Source: Sphingosinicella ginsenosidimutans
GTDB lineage: Bacteria; Pseudomonadota; Alphaproteobacteria; Sphingomonadales; Sphingomonadaceae
Direction: 5' to 3'
Length of the DNA: 64,000 bases
Assembly: GCF_007995055.1 (NCBI RefSeq)
Contig: NZ_VOQQ01000001.1
Location: 1,364,001 to 1,428,000, forward strand
Positions 37,001-46,151 of this stretch are shown here, piece after piece (position 1 is the stretch's first letter; every line of letters begins with the position of its first letter). The translations under genes and the position numbers were made by a program. Under the pieces are notes generated by a model that saw nothing but the letters and a program-made list of their open reading frames with translations, searched no databases and was not told the DNA's origin.

Positions 37001-38320
37001 TCACAACCATTTCGCGCAGGCCGATCTCCAGGATGCGCCCGGCGTCGCGCGATGCTCCCCGGCGATGAGCGCCTCGCCGATGTCGAGGCGGTAGCGCATA
37101 TCGGGAATGTCGATGCGGCGCACGCGGCGATAGGCTTCGTCGCGCGCCTGTTCGATCGTCGGTGCGGTTCCGGTCACGACCATCGTCCAGCCATAAAGGC
37201 CGCTGGTCACCAGCCGGCCGCCGGCACTCCCGATCTCTCCGAAATGGATGTGCCTGCGGTCTTCGGGCGTCAGATCGTCCGGCAGGAAGACGGGGAGCCC
37301 GACGGGGGCGTCAATCTCCTTGCGGGAGTAAGGGAAAGGCGGCGTGGTCAGCACGACGCCGACGGAAAAGCCGGGATGCGTCCTGAAATCCGCGGCGCGC
37401 GCCTTCGTCATCATCGCCAGCAGCTCGGCCCATTTCGTCGCCTGCAGCGGGTCGAGAACGGCATAGCCCGGATAGCCGAAGCGGCAGGTGAACTCGAGCG
37501 GCCAGATCCCCGCCTCGTTCACGATCGTGTTGAGGTTCACATAGCCGACATGGCCATGATCGCGAAGCAACGGCCCGACCCGGGCCAGCGACCGCTCGAA
37601 GAAGCGGTCGCTGCGATCGAAGGTTGCGACCGTGCCCATCTCCCCGGTCAGCTCGCCGAGATTTCCGGTGAAGAAGCGCTTGTGCTCCCAGTCGAGGCAG
37701 GCGGGCCTCAGGAAATCGCGGCCGTCGAAATAGGCGCCGACCCCCATTTCCAGGCCGTCGATCCGGTCCATCAGGATGAAGCGGGTCCCCTCCCCGATCC
37801 CGGGCGCGCGCGCCGCGAGGATCGCGCGGATGTCCGCTCCGTCCGGCCAAGTGCCGACATGGTTGTCGCTCGATGCGAAGCCGGGTCCGCTGAACTTCAG
37901 GACATAGCGGCCTGGGCGGGCGGCGATGAAAGCGTCCGCATGCGCCACGCTTGAGAATTCCCAGGTGCCGGCAACGGCAAGCCCCAGGTCCGCGAGAAGC
38001 TGCTGCGCGAAGGCCCGGTCGTTTTCGAGCCGGTCGCCGAAGGCGCTGCCGCCCACCACGTTGAAGCCCTCGGCGCGAAGCGAATCCTGAAGGGCCCCGA
38101 GGCCGTCGGACACCGCCTCGAACAGGATGATGCCGTCGGGCCCGGCGGCACGGATCCAGTCGAGCTCGCGCCGCCAGTCCGGGCTGTGGGCGACCAGCCC
38201 GGCGAGGGTGCCGCGCGCCTTCTCCTCGGCGATCGCGACGCGCACCTCGTGCCCCGCCGCCTGCAGGCGCAGGTAGAGCGCGGCCAGATCGCAGGTCTCC
38301 GTGACGCCCAGAAATCGCAT
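37001..38320 (-). CDS. PurD-like ATP-grasp ligase, divergent paralogue
   Basis: The 439-residue protein resembles phosphoribosylamine-glycine ligase in layout: an N-terminal Rossmann-like part, a segment GGSAFGDRLENDRAFAQQLLADLGLAVAGTW matching PurD's linker to the ATP-grasp domain, and an ATP-grasp region (about 120-320). The usual PurD motifs are poorly kept (no GLAAGKGV, instead LKFSGPGFASSDN). It is divergent from the oxidase-methyltransferase pair and is probably not the housekeeping purine enzyme. It may ligate a carboxylate and an amine in a specialised pathway. Start chosen at ATG 38320. Confidence 0.75.
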   Translation of the reverse strand: MRFLGVTETCDLAALYLRLQAAGHEVRVAIAEEKARGTLAGLVAHSPDWRRELDWIRAAGPDGIILFEAVSDGLGALQDSLRAEGFNVVGGSAFGDRLENDRAFAQQLLADLGLAVAGTWEFSSVAHADAFIAARPGRYVLKFSGPGFASSDNHVGTWPDGADIRAILAARAPGIGEGTRFILMDRIDGLEMGVGAYFDGRDFLRPACLDWEHKRFFTGNLGELTGEMGTVATFDRSDRFFERSLARVGPLLRDHGHVGYVNLNTIVNEAGIWPLEFTCRFGYPGYAVLDPLQATKWAELLAMMTKARAADFRTHPGFSVGVVLTTPPFPYSRKEIDAPVGLPVFLPDDLTPEDRRHIHFGEIGSAGGRLVTSGLYGWTMVVTGTAPTIEQARDEAYRRVRRIDIPDMRYRLDIGEALIAGEHRATPGASWRSACAKWL

Positions 38321-38466
38321 GGCCGCTCCGACTCGATCCGCCGATAACATTCGAAGGCGGAAGATGGGCGCATCGATCCGACGGGGATCGTCGTGGGACG
38401 ATGATGGAACGACGACGCCGCGGCGACGGTTGAGTGGGCAAGCCCAGCAGAAATGGACCGATCCCG

Positions 38467-39357
38467 ATGGCGAGTTTGCCCGATTTCGACGCCCAGCCGC
38501 GTTCCCTTTTCCTCAATGATGATGTCCAGCAGCGCCTTGCGCGGTGGAACCACCGCCGGCTTGCGCCTGCCTTTCCGGGCCCCGACTGGGAACGGGCCCT
38601 GGCAAACGATCATGCGATGCTTCAGCTCGAGGGCGCGTTCATCGAAGCGCTGCGCGGCCCCGTGCGCGAGCGCGCCTCGGCCGCCCCGCGCGATCCCGCC
38701 AATTTCGTCCGCTGGTTCGAAGCGCTGAAGGAGGAGGGACCGGGCCAGGGCGACCCCCTGTTTCCCTGGCTCGCCGAGGAAGCGAGCCTCGACGACATGC
38801 GCTGGTTCCTGACCCAGGAGGCCGCCGGCGAGGCCGGCTTCGACGATCTCGTCGCCTACACCCAGGTCAAGCTGCCGGACCGCGCCAAGCTGGAGCTTGC
38901 CCGCAATTACTGGGACGAGATGGGCCGCGGCACCGCCAAGGGCATGCATGGGCCGATGCTGAACAAGCTGGTCGCGGCGCTCGAGCTGCGGCCGACGATC
39001 GAGACCACCGTGTGGGAGAGCCTTGCGCTCGCCAATGCGATGACGGCGATGGCGACCTCGCGTCGCTATGCCTGGCATGCGCTCGGCGCGCTCGGCGTGA
39101 TCGAGCTGACCGCACCCGGCCGCTCCGCGCATACGGCCGCCGGACTGCGACGATTGGGGGTGAGCGGCAAGGCGCGACATTATTTCGATCTGCACGCCGT
39201 GCTCGACATCAAGCACAGCGATGCGTGGAATCGCGAGGCGATCGCTCCACTGGTGGCCGAAGATCCGCGCCGCGCGGTCGCGATCGCCGAAGGCGCTCTG
39301 ATCCGCCTCGAGGCGGGCCGGCGATGCTTCGAGCGTTATCGCGGCTGGCTCTGGTGA
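38467..39357 (+). CDS. heme-oxygenase-like diiron oxidase (iron-containing redox enzyme family)
   Basis: The 296-residue all-helical protein has the pattern of the HDO superfamily: DLL-free opening, then FLTQEAAGEAGFDDLVAYTQ, ELARNYWDEMGRGTAKGMHGPML, and a later HYFDLHAVLDIKHSD. Conserved Glu and His residues in these helices would supply the diiron site. HDOs catalyse N-oxygenation, desaturation or C-C cleavage in small-molecule pathways (UndA, SznF and BesC types). The stop overlaps the next start as GTGA, so both are translated together. An alternative GTG start is at 38434. Confidence 0.8.
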   Translation: MASLPDFDAQPRSLFLNDDVQQRLARWNHRRLAPAFPGPDWERALANDHAMLQLEGAFIEALRGPVRERASAAPRDPANFVRWFEALKEEGPGQGDPLFPWLAEEASLDDMRWFLTQEAAGEAGFDDLVAYTQVKLPDRAKLELARNYWDEMGRGTAKGMHGPMLNKLVAALELRPTIETTVWESLALANAMTAMATSRRYAWHALGALGVIELTAPGRSAHTAAGLRRLGVSGKARHYFDLHAVLDIKHSDAWNREAIAPLVAEDPRRAVAIAEGALIRLEAGRRCFERYRGWLW

Positions 39358-40295
39358 GTGCCGAGGAGGCCCTGCTCGGGCTGCTCCGCCATCTCGAGTC
39401 GCAGCGATATGATTTCGTCGCGACGACACCCGCGACCCATGAGCGGGTCCTCGCCCGCGACGAGACGGACGGGGCCGACAGGCTGCGCGCCTTTTTCGGG
39501 TGGAACCGCGCTTTCCGGCCGGAGCAGCTGCCCGTACCCGTGCTGACCCTGCTGCGGGCCGCGCGGTCCCTCGCCGCCGAGGGCGATCGCGTGCGCAGCG
39601 GGGTGCGCGTCGCCCGGCTTGGAGATCGCCTCTTCCTTCACTCGGCCTTTCCGACCGACAGCCCCGACGCCGTCTTCTTTGGTCCCGACACCCATCGCTT
39701 CGTGCGATTCGCCGGCCAGGTGCTGGCGGCCGATCCGCGCCCTGTCTCCCACCTCGTCGATCTGGGCGCGGGCAGCGGCGCGGGCGCGATCGCGCTGGCG
39801 GGCCACGTCCCGGGCGCGCGGCTGACGCTGGTCGATCGCAATCCGGAGGCGCTGCGTTTGGCCGGGATCAACGCGCGCGCCGCCGGGCTCGCGGTGAACC
39901 TCGTCGAGGCCGGATCTCTGTCGGCCGTGGATGGCGAGATCGACCTGGTGATCGCCAATCCGCCCTTCATGGCGGACGCGGCCGGGCGCGCCTATCGCGA
40001 CGGCGGTGGCCGGCATGGCGCGGATCTGTCACTCGCCTGGGCAGGGGAGGCGGCCCGGCGCCTCAAGCCTGGCGGGCGGTTGATCCTTTATACCGGCGCC
40101 GCGATCGTCGGCGGCGAGGACCGGATGGAGCCGGCGCTTTGCGCCCTGCTCGCCGGCCTCGGCTGCACCTGCAGCTACGAGGTGATCGACGTCGACATAT
40201 TCGGAGAGGAGCTCGATCGCCCCGCCTATCGCAACGTCGATCGGATTGCCGCGGTCGGGCTGGTTGCCGAAAAGACCGGGGCGCGGACCTCCTAG
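39354..40295 (+). CDS. class I SAM-dependent methyltransferase, NPPF type
   Basis: The 313-residue protein starts at GTG 39354, overlapping the oxidase stop. It has motif I VDLGAGSGAGAIALAG, motif II TLVDRNPEAL and the catalytic IANPPFMAD. The N/D-P-P-[YF] motif is typical of enzymes that methylate planar nitrogen (glutamine, adenine, guanine). An N-terminal helical domain of about 150 residues precedes the SAM fold, as in HemK/RsmC-like proteins. Substrate is unknown; coupling to the oxidase suggests a small molecule. Confidence 0.8.
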   Translation: MSAEEALLGLLRHLESQRYDFVATTPATHERVLARDETDGADRLRAFFGWNRAFRPEQLPVPVLTLLRAARSLAAEGDRVRSGVRVARLGDRLFLHSAFPTDSPDAVFFGPDTHRFVRFAGQVLAADPRPVSHLVDLGAGSGAGAIALAGHVPGARLTLVDRNPEALRLAGINARAAGLAVNLVEAGSLSAVDGEIDLVIANPPFMADAAGRAYRDGGGRHGADLSLAWAGEAARRLKPGGRLILYTGAAIVGGEDRMEPALCALLAGLGCTCSYEVIDVDIFGEELDRPAYRNVDRIAAVGLVAEKTGARTS

Positions 40296-40846
40296 CCGGC
40301 CTTCGCGAGCGCGTCCTCCAGCCTGGCCCGAAGCGCCGGATCGTCCGGCGGCGTATCCGGCGCGAACCGGGCGACGACCGCGCCGTCGCGCCCGATCACG
40401 AACTTCTCGAAATTCCAGAGTACCTCCGGCTCGGGATGGATCGGGATGCCCTTGCTCGCGAGCCGATCGCGCATCGCCGAGCCATTGGGGCTTTTCGAGA
40501 CGGGCTGCGCGGCGGTCAGCGCCGCGTAGAGCGGGTGGCGCTCCGTGCCGGCCACGCTGATCTTCGCGAACATCGGAAAGGAGACATCATAGGTGGTGCG
40601 GCAGAACTCGGCGATTTCCGCCTCGGTCCCCGGCTCCTGCTGGAGGAAATCGTTGGCCGGGAAGCCGAGCACGACGAGGCCGCGGTCGCGATAGTCGCGA
40701 TAGAGTGCCTCGAGCCCCTCATATTGCGGCGTGAGCCCGCATTTGGAGGCGACGTTGACGACGAGAAGGACCGAGCCGGCATAATCGCCGAGACTGGCCT
40801 CGCGGCCGTCGATGGTCCTCAGCGGGATGTTCTGGATGCTCGTCAC
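40292..40846 (-). CDS. glutathione peroxidase-family thiol peroxidase
   Basis: The 184-residue protein has catalytic Cys36 in NVASKCGLTPQY, the FPANDF loop and WNFEKFVIGRDGAVVARF near the end. It is a cysteine-type (not selenocysteine) glutathione or thioredoxin peroxidase. It converges with the methyltransferase (four bases shared at the stops) and lies 9 bases after the NTF2-like gene. Confidence 0.95.
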   Translation of the reverse strand: MTSIQNIPLRTIDGREASLGDYAGSVLLVVNVASKCGLTPQYEGLEALYRDYRDRGLVVLGFPANDFLQQEPGTEAEIAEFCRTTYDVSFPMFAKISVAGTERHPLYAALTAAQPVSKSPNGSAMRDRLASKGIPIHPEPEVLWNFEKFVIGRDGAVVARFAPDTPPDDPALRARLEDALAKAG

Positions 40847-40855
40847 GGCGCGCTC

Positions 40856-41347
40856 CTAATAGGTGATGCCCTTGGCGGCCAGCCGCTCGTGAAGCCGCGG
40901 GTCCACCGCGTCCTCATGCGCCTTGCGCACCTGGACGAGGGAGGCGAGCGGCGCCTCGATATAGTGGATCGCCTTCCACCCGTCCGCCTTGCGGCGCAGG
41001 ACCATGCTGATCCTCACCGGCCCGCCGAAGGGCTTGGGATAGAGCCGGTTGCCGGGCAGGTAGGTGCTCCAGTTGCAGTGGAAGAAGGCGATGGCGACAT
41101 CGGTGCCCGCCTGCACGGCGTGGAGATCGCGCCAGGTCAGCAGCCGCTCCGCCTTGGTCCGGTCGACACCCCAATAGGATTCGATCGCGGACCAGCCGAT
41201 ATGCGGCTCGCATTCCTCGGCGAGGTAGAGGACGTCTGCTTCGTCGGTGTCCCACAATGCGCGCATCCGCGCCTGATCATAGACGTTCCAGGCGTCGAAA
41301 TAGGCGTCGAGGAATTCGGTCAGTTCACGATGCAGTTCGGTGGTCAT
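40856..41347 (-). CDS. NTF2-like/SnoaL-type protein
   Basis: The 163-residue protein starts at ATG 41347 with its ATGA overlapping the aldehyde dehydrogenase stop. It has the cone-shaped NTF2 pattern of an N-terminal helix pair (LTEFLDAYFDAWNVYDQARMRALW), then strands VAIAFFHCNWSTYLPG and ISMVLRRKADGWKAIHYIEAPL. Such proteins are small-molecule binders, dehydratases or isomerases, or partners in aromatic oxidation. It is the last clearly linked gene of the catabolic operon 44761-40856. Function unknown. Confidence 0.72.
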   Translation of the reverse strand: MTTELHRELTEFLDAYFDAWNVYDQARMRALWDTDEADVLYLAEECEPHIGWSAIESYWGVDRTKAERLLTWRDLHAVQAGTDVAIAFFHCNWSTYLPGNRLYPKPFGGPVRISMVLRRKADGWKAIHYIEAPLASLVQVRKAHEDAVDPRLHERLAAKGITY

Positions 41348-42819
41348 CCATTCATCCCCAGTTTGCGCAGGTTGAGCGGCCGGCGCGGAATGCTGACCGC
41401 CTTCTGGCGCGTGTAGAAAGCTTCGGCGGCGCGGCCGCCCTCGGCGCCGACACCGGATTCGCGATAGCCGCCGAAAGGCGCGCGCAGATCGCGGATCATC
41501 GGCGTGTTGCACCAGATCGTGCCGGCGCTGATGCGTTCCTGCGCCGCCATGATCCGCGCAATGTCGCGCGACCAGGCATAGCCGACCAGGCCGAAGCGCG
41601 AGTCATTCGCGGCGGCATAGGCGTCCTCGTCGCTGTCGAACGGCATGACCGTCGCAAACGGACCGAAAATCTCCTCCTGGCAGAGCCTTTGCGCGTTCGA
41701 ATCGACCTCGACGATGGTCGGCTGAAAATAGAAACCGCGATCGAATCCGTGCGCACGGCCGCCGCCGGCAAGGATTCGGGCGCTCTTGTCGCCCGGCGCG
41801 GGCACGAAGCCCATGACGTGGTCATAATGACGGCGCGTCGCGAGCGGACCGATCTCGGTCGCGGGATCGCGCGGATCGCCGACGCGGACCTTCTTCGCGC
41901 GATCGACGAAGGCCTCGATGAAGCGGTCGTAGATGCCGCGCTGGACCAGCACCCGCGATCCGGCGAGGCATTGCTGCCCGTTGTTCGAGAAGATGCCGAT
42001 CAGGGCGCCGTCCAGCGCGGCTTCGAAATCGGCATCGTCGAAGATGATATTGGCGGATTTGCCGCCAAGCTCCATCACCGCCGGCTTCAGGGCGGCGCCT
42101 GCGGCGGTCATGATGATCTTGCCGGTGCGGGTGCCGCCAGTGAAGGAGACGCAGTCGATCCCCGCGTGCCGTACCAGGGCGTCGCCGGTGGTCGCGCCGC
42201 CGCCGTTGACGAGGTTGACGACTCCCGGCGGCAGGCCTGCGCCCTGGATCACTTCGACGAGGCGGGTGAGGCCGAGCGGGTCCTGCTCGGCCGGTTTCAG
42301 CACGCAGCTGTTGCCGAAGGCGATCGCCGAGGCGACCTTCATCGATCCGAGCGCGAGCGGCGAGTTCCATGGCGCGATCAGCGCCGCGACGCCGACCGGC
42401 TCACGGCGCACATATGTGAGATAATTGGGCTCCTGTTCGTAGAGCTCGGCCGTCGCCTGCCCGATATAATCGGCGAAGAAGCGGAAATTGCCGGCGGCGC
42501 GGACGATCTGGCCGTTGCGGATCTGCGCGTAGGGAATGCCGGTATTGGCGCATTCGATGTCGGCGATCTCGTCGGCGTGGGCGTCGATCGCGTCGGCGCA
42601 TCGGCGGAGCACCGCCTGCCGCTGTTCGACGCTGGCGGCGCGCCAGTCCCCGCGCTCGAATGTCGCGCGGGCCGACGCGACGGCGCGGTCGACCAGCGCT
42701 GTCTCGGCTTCCGCGAATTCGGCGATCGTCTCTTCGGTCGACGGGTCGACCACGACGATCGGGCCGCCGCTTCCGCTCACATTCTCGCCGTCAATGATCG
42801 CGGCCGCCGGGCTGGTCAT
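41344..42819 (-). CDS. NAD(P)-dependent aldehyde dehydrogenase (semialdehyde type)
   Basis: The 491-residue protein has the ALDH core: APWNSPLALGSMKVASAIAFGNSCVLKPAEQ, VSFTGGTRTGK, catalytic Glu in VMELGGKSANIIFDDAD and catalytic Cys in NNGQQCLAGSR, with EEIFGPF near the end. It is most like aldehyde dehydrogenases acting on hydroxymuconic or related semialdehydes. Start at ATG 42819 overlaps the previous stop by four bases. It probably oxidises an aldehyde made from a product of the upstream monooxygenase. Confidence 0.9.
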   Translation of the reverse strand: MTSPAAAIIDGENVSGSGGPIVVVDPSTEETIAEFAEAETALVDRAVASARATFERGDWRAASVEQRQAVLRRCADAIDAHADEIADIECANTGIPYAQIRNGQIVRAAGNFRFFADYIGQATAELYEQEPNYLTYVRREPVGVAALIAPWNSPLALGSMKVASAIAFGNSCVLKPAEQDPLGLTRLVEVIQGAGLPPGVVNLVNGGGATTGDALVRHAGIDCVSFTGGTRTGKIIMTAAGAALKPAVMELGGKSANIIFDDADFEAALDGALIGIFSNNGQQCLAGSRVLVQRGIYDRFIEAFVDRAKKVRVGDPRDPATEIGPLATRRHYDHVMGFVPAPGDKSARILAGGGRAHGFDRGFYFQPTIVEVDSNAQRLCQEEIFGPFATVMPFDSDEDAYAAANDSRFGLVGYAWSRDIARIMAAQERISAGTIWCNTPMIRDLRAPFGGYRESGVGAEGGRAAEAFYTRQKAVSIPRRPLNLRKLGMNG

Positions 42820-43571
42820 CTGGATCCTTCCGAACTGAGGGTCTGGGTGAGGCGTGCGCGCCAATCGGAGGAATCGGGCGGCGTCGCACCGATGAGGTCG
42901 CACAGCCGGAGCGCAAGGCAGAGGTTGGACGAGATCACCGGCGGCCCGCCCGCTTCCCCGCCAACGAGCGCGAGCGAGGGCATGCCGGTCCCGCTCAGCA
43001 GGACCGCGTCGACCTCAGCGCGGCGCAGCGCGTCGACCGCGGGGCGCGCATCGGCGCTGCCAAGCGCATAGATACTGCGGGTGTCGCCGCTGCCGGTCTC
43101 GATCGCCCGCGACTCGACGATGTCGAACCCCGCATTGCGCCAGAACGCGACTGCGGCTTCCGAAAGCGCCGGCGGATATGGCGAGGCGAGCGCGATCCTC
43201 TGCGCGCCGAGGCGGCGGAGCTGCCAGCAGATCGCGGCAGTCGCGGTGACGACGGGGTAGCCGAAGCGCTGCTCCGCGCCGACGACGATCCGCGTGACCC
43301 GCTCGGGGTTCAGCAGGTAGGATGATCCGGTGCAGGCGAAGCCGAAGGCCTGCGGGCGCAGGCTGTCATATTGGGCGAGCGTATCTTCGAGGCGCTCCAG
43401 ATAGAGGCTCAGGCGTTCCAGCGGGTCCGGCGAGGACGCGGTGAGCCTGGCGACCGCCATCGCGACCGACGGCGGCATCAGGATGCGCATTTCCGCCTCG
43501 ACGGTCGGATTGGCCTGCGGCGCGCCGATGCCGACGAAGCCGGCGCGGCCATAATCCCGGCGAGCGCTCAT
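42816..43571 (-). CDS. Asp/Glu racemase superfamily protein, maleate-isomerase/arylmalonate-decarboxylase-like
   Basis: The 251-residue protein opens GFVGIGAPQANPTVEAEMRILMP and has the first catalytic cysteine Cys80 in GFACTGSSYLL. The second active-site position, expected as SCT or GCG, reads SGTGMPSL, with Gly194 where a cysteine should be. It could be a decarboxylase or non-racemising member of the superfamily rather than a maleate isomerase. It is in a four-base overlap with both neighbours. Confidence 0.8.
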   Translation of the reverse strand: MSARRDYGRAGFVGIGAPQANPTVEAEMRILMPPSVAMAVARLTASSPDPLERLSLYLERLEDTLAQYDSLRPQAFGFACTGSSYLLNPERVTRIVVGAEQRFGYPVVTATAAICWQLRRLGAQRIALASPYPPALSEAAVAFWRNAGFDIVESRAIETGSGDTRSIYALGSADARPAVDALRRAEVDAVLLSGTGMPSLALVGGEAGGPPVISSNLCLALRLCDLIGATPPDSSDWRARLTQTLSSEGSR

Positions 43572-44761
43572 GCGATCGCGGCCGCGCGCTGGAGACCGGC
43601 GATCATCGACGTGCGCAACAGGTGCGCGCGCGCCGCCACGGGATCGTCCGCGATCCGCTGCAGCTCGGTGAGCATTGCACGGCGGCGGGCGGGATCGCGC
43701 TCCTGCATCCGCGCGCGGTTGCGATCCGCCTGGACCAGGATCTCGGACTCCGCGATCGGCCGCCGCCGCCTTGTATAGCGATCGAGCCGGTCGAGCGGCG
43801 CGCCCTCCATCACCTCCTTCACGGTCGCGACCAGCTCGAACGCGTCATGGATGCCGCCATTCATGCCCATCCCGCCGGAGGGCGAATTGACGTGCGCGGC
43901 ATCGCCGGCGAGCAGCACGCGCCCCGCGCGGTAATCGTCGACGATCCGCATGTGGATCCGGTAGGGCCGGACTTCGTCGACCGAATGGCCGCACTCGCTC
44001 GGCGCGATCTCCTGGAGCTTGCGGGCGATGCTTTGCGGGGCCAGCGCGTCCTCGATGGTCTCGTCGCCATCGGGATAGAGGCTGCAACGCCACAGGTTCG
44101 GCAGGCGCAGCAGGCTGAACGTTCCGCCCTGCTTCCAGACATAATTGACGTTGGAGAGGCCGGGCAGGTGCGACTCGAACGGGAACCGGGTGGTCGCGAG
44201 GATCGTCGTCTCGGGATAGGTCTTGCCTTCGAACGCAAAGCCCAGCGCCTGCCGAACCGCGCTGCGCGACCCGTCCGCACCGATAAGGAAGGCGCCGGAC
44301 ACCGACTCCCGTCCTTCGGCGTTCGCCACGGTGACATGGACGCTGTCGGCGTCCTGGGTCACGTCTTCGATCGCCCAGCCCATCCGCACATCGCCGCCTC
44401 CGGCCAGCACGCGATCAAGCAGAAGGCGGCACAGCTTCGATTGTTCGCACTGCAGCCGGTAGGGATGGCCGGTGGCGTCGGCGATGGCGGAGAGATCGAA
44501 GACCGCCCGCTCGCCCGACGGGTGCATCCTGACCTGCCATGTCGACCCGACAAGGCCCTGCGCTTTCAACGGCTCGGCGATTTCGAGCGAATCGAGCATG
44601 TCGAGCGTCGGCGGATGGAAGGTGGAGGCGCGCAGATCCTCGGGCAGCGTCTCGGCGGCCTCGAACAGGACAAAGGGGATGCCCGCCCGCTGCAGCAGCA
44701 GCGCGGCGGTGAGGCCGACCGGCCCTGCGCCCGCAATCACCACCTGCTCGTTGTGCCCCAC
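43568..44761 (-). CDS. FAD-dependent aromatic monooxygenase (PHBH family)
   Basis: The 397-residue class A flavoprotein hydroxylase has the dinucleotide motif GAGPVGLTAALLLQRAG at 11-27, the LIGADGSRSAVR segment and RVLLAGDAAHVNSPSGGMGMNGGIHDAFEL. It is of the MhpA/phenol-hydroxylase type, inserting one oxygen atom with NAD(P)H into an aromatic or heteroaromatic ring. First gene of the operon monooxygenase-racemase-like-ALDH-NTF2, all joined by four-base overlaps. An operator-like element lies 24 bases upstream. Confidence 0.9.
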   Translation of the reverse strand: MGHNEQVVIAGAGPVGLTAALLLQRAGIPFVLFEAAETLPEDLRASTFHPPTLDMLDSLEIAEPLKAQGLVGSTWQVRMHPSGERAVFDLSAIADATGHPYRLQCEQSKLCRLLLDRVLAGGGDVRMGWAIEDVTQDADSVHVTVANAEGRESVSGAFLIGADGSRSAVRQALGFAFEGKTYPETTILATTRFPFESHLPGLSNVNYVWKQGGTFSLLRLPNLWRCSLYPDGDETIEDALAPQSIARKLQEIAPSECGHSVDEVRPYRIHMRIVDDYRAGRVLLAGDAAHVNSPSGGMGMNGGIHDAFELVATVKEVMEGAPLDRLDRYTRRRRPIAESEILVQADRNRARMQERDPARRRAMLTELQRIADDPVAARAHLLRTSMIAGLQRAAAIA

Positions 44762-44785
44762 TCCACACCTTCCCTTGCCATCTGA

Positions 44786-44805
44786 TTTGTATTAGATATA
44801 AGACT
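44786..44805 (+). promoter_or_regulatory. operator-like element, site A
   Basis: TTTGTATTAGATATAAGACT lies between the divergent monooxygenase and methyltransferase genes. It keeps TTTG, the AT-rich centre and GAC of the element shared by seven sites in the right part of the window. Confidence 0.6.
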
Positions 44806-44884
44806 ATTCAGCCGGCGTAAATGCCTTGCCGAAAAGGATGCGGGGCACGCATAATCCCGGTGGCCGCAGCGGCGGGAGAGGAAC

Positions 44885-46093
44885 ATGGCTTCGACGAACG
44901 TCACCCAGGACCGGCGCAATTCCACCATCCCGGACATCGAGTCGCTCGCCCGCCCGACCCTTGAGGAGCGCGGCCGGCAGCGCTTCGCCAGCGCCCTGCG
45001 CCGCTTCGCGATCCAGGACATGCCCGAACGGCTCCGCGACGATTTCGAAACGCGGGTGAAGCCGGCAGCGGAGGCCAAGGGCGCCCGCTTCGATGATGCG
45101 CGGGCGATCGACGAGGCGATGGAGCGCCGGGCGTCCTACCGTTTCTACAGCACGCTCCGCTACAACGCGCAGGAGATGTGCTTCCTTTCGGTGCAGGATC
45201 CGGTCGAACGCGCGCTGCCCGAGATGATCGCGGTTGCGCGCGACGCGGCGGAGCGCAGCCCGGCCGGCGGCACGCTCCGGCTGAACCCCGATCTTGAAGT
45301 CCCGCGCTACGTGACGGCGCTGGACGTCCACCTGACGCCCGGCTGCTTCCATTCCGAATGGGTCGAGGACGATGTCGCGCAGGGCGCGGTGGTCAGCCTT
45401 GGCTCACGCGTGTTCACGGCGAGCATGAACCATCGCAGCTGGGGCGGCGTCGCGCGGGTGATCAGCCGCTGGGTGAAGCATGTCCGGCCGGATTTCCGGC
45501 CGCTCAGAATCCTTGATCTCGGCACCTCCTCGGGCAAGAACCTGCTTCCCTATGTCGAGGCCTTTCCGGGGGTTGAGGCGCATGGCGTCGATGTCGGCGC
45601 GCCGCTGCTGCGCTACGGCCATGCGCTTGCCGAGCATGAGGGCGTGCCGCTGCACTTCAGCCAGCAGAACGCCGAAGCGATGGATTTCCCGGACGCGCAT
45701 TTCGATCTGATCGTCTCGAGCTTCTTCTTCCACGAGATTCCGACGACGGCGACGCGCAACGTCCTGAAGGAATGCCGGCGCCTGCTGCGGCCGGGCGGAA
45801 TGATGGTCCACCAGGAACTGCCGGCGACCGGGCTTGTCGATGCCTGGGAGGATTATTTCTGGAACTGGGACACCGAGAACAATAACGAGCCCTTCTACAC
45901 CGCCTTTCGCGCGAAGGATCCGATCGCCTTGTGCGCCGAGGCCGGGTTCGACGCCGCCCGCAGCTTCGCCCAGATCCTGCCGGACGTGAACGCCTATCCC
46001 GATCGTCATGCCGAATTCGGCTGGGACGAGCCGGGCCGGCCGCGGCACGGCAAGGGCGGCTGGTACGTGTTTGGCAGCAGCCTGCCCGAATGA
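44885..46093 (+). CDS. class I SAM-dependent methyltransferase with long N-terminal domain, paralogue 1
   Basis: The 402-residue protein has about 195 residues of N-terminal sequence ahead of a SAM fold: motif I ILDLGTSSGKN, motif II GVDVGAP, and later FDLIVSSFFFHEI and RLLRPGGMMVHQEL. The N-terminal part shares with the protein at 58046 the marks SYRFYS...NAQEM, SVQDPVER and LDVHLTPG. This shared long N-domain is not one I recognise. It precedes the MFS carrier in one unit. The ATG is preceded by GGGAGAGG. Confidence 0.85.
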   Translation: MASTNVTQDRRNSTIPDIESLARPTLEERGRQRFASALRRFAIQDMPERLRDDFETRVKPAAEAKGARFDDARAIDEAMERRASYRFYSTLRYNAQEMCFLSVQDPVERALPEMIAVARDAAERSPAGGTLRLNPDLEVPRYVTALDVHLTPGCFHSEWVEDDVAQGAVVSLGSRVFTASMNHRSWGGVARVISRWVKHVRPDFRPLRILDLGTSSGKNLLPYVEAFPGVEAHGVDVGAPLLRYGHALAEHEGVPLHFSQQNAEAMDFPDAHFDLIVSSFFFHEIPTTATRNVLKECRRLLRPGGMMVHQELPATGLVDAWEDYFWNWDTENNNEPFYTAFRAKDPIALCAEAGFDAARSFAQILPDVNAYPDRHAEFGWDEPGRPRHGKGGWYVFGSSLPE

Positions 46094-46151
46094 GCCCGGC
46101 CGGCGCCGACCAAGATCATTGGCGCAGCGGCGCCTTCCCGGGAGGATCCAA

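Noticed and set aside
37001..38320. Housekeeping purD
   Set aside because: Key glycine-rich PurD motifs are missing and no purine genes are near; a divergent paralogue is more likely.
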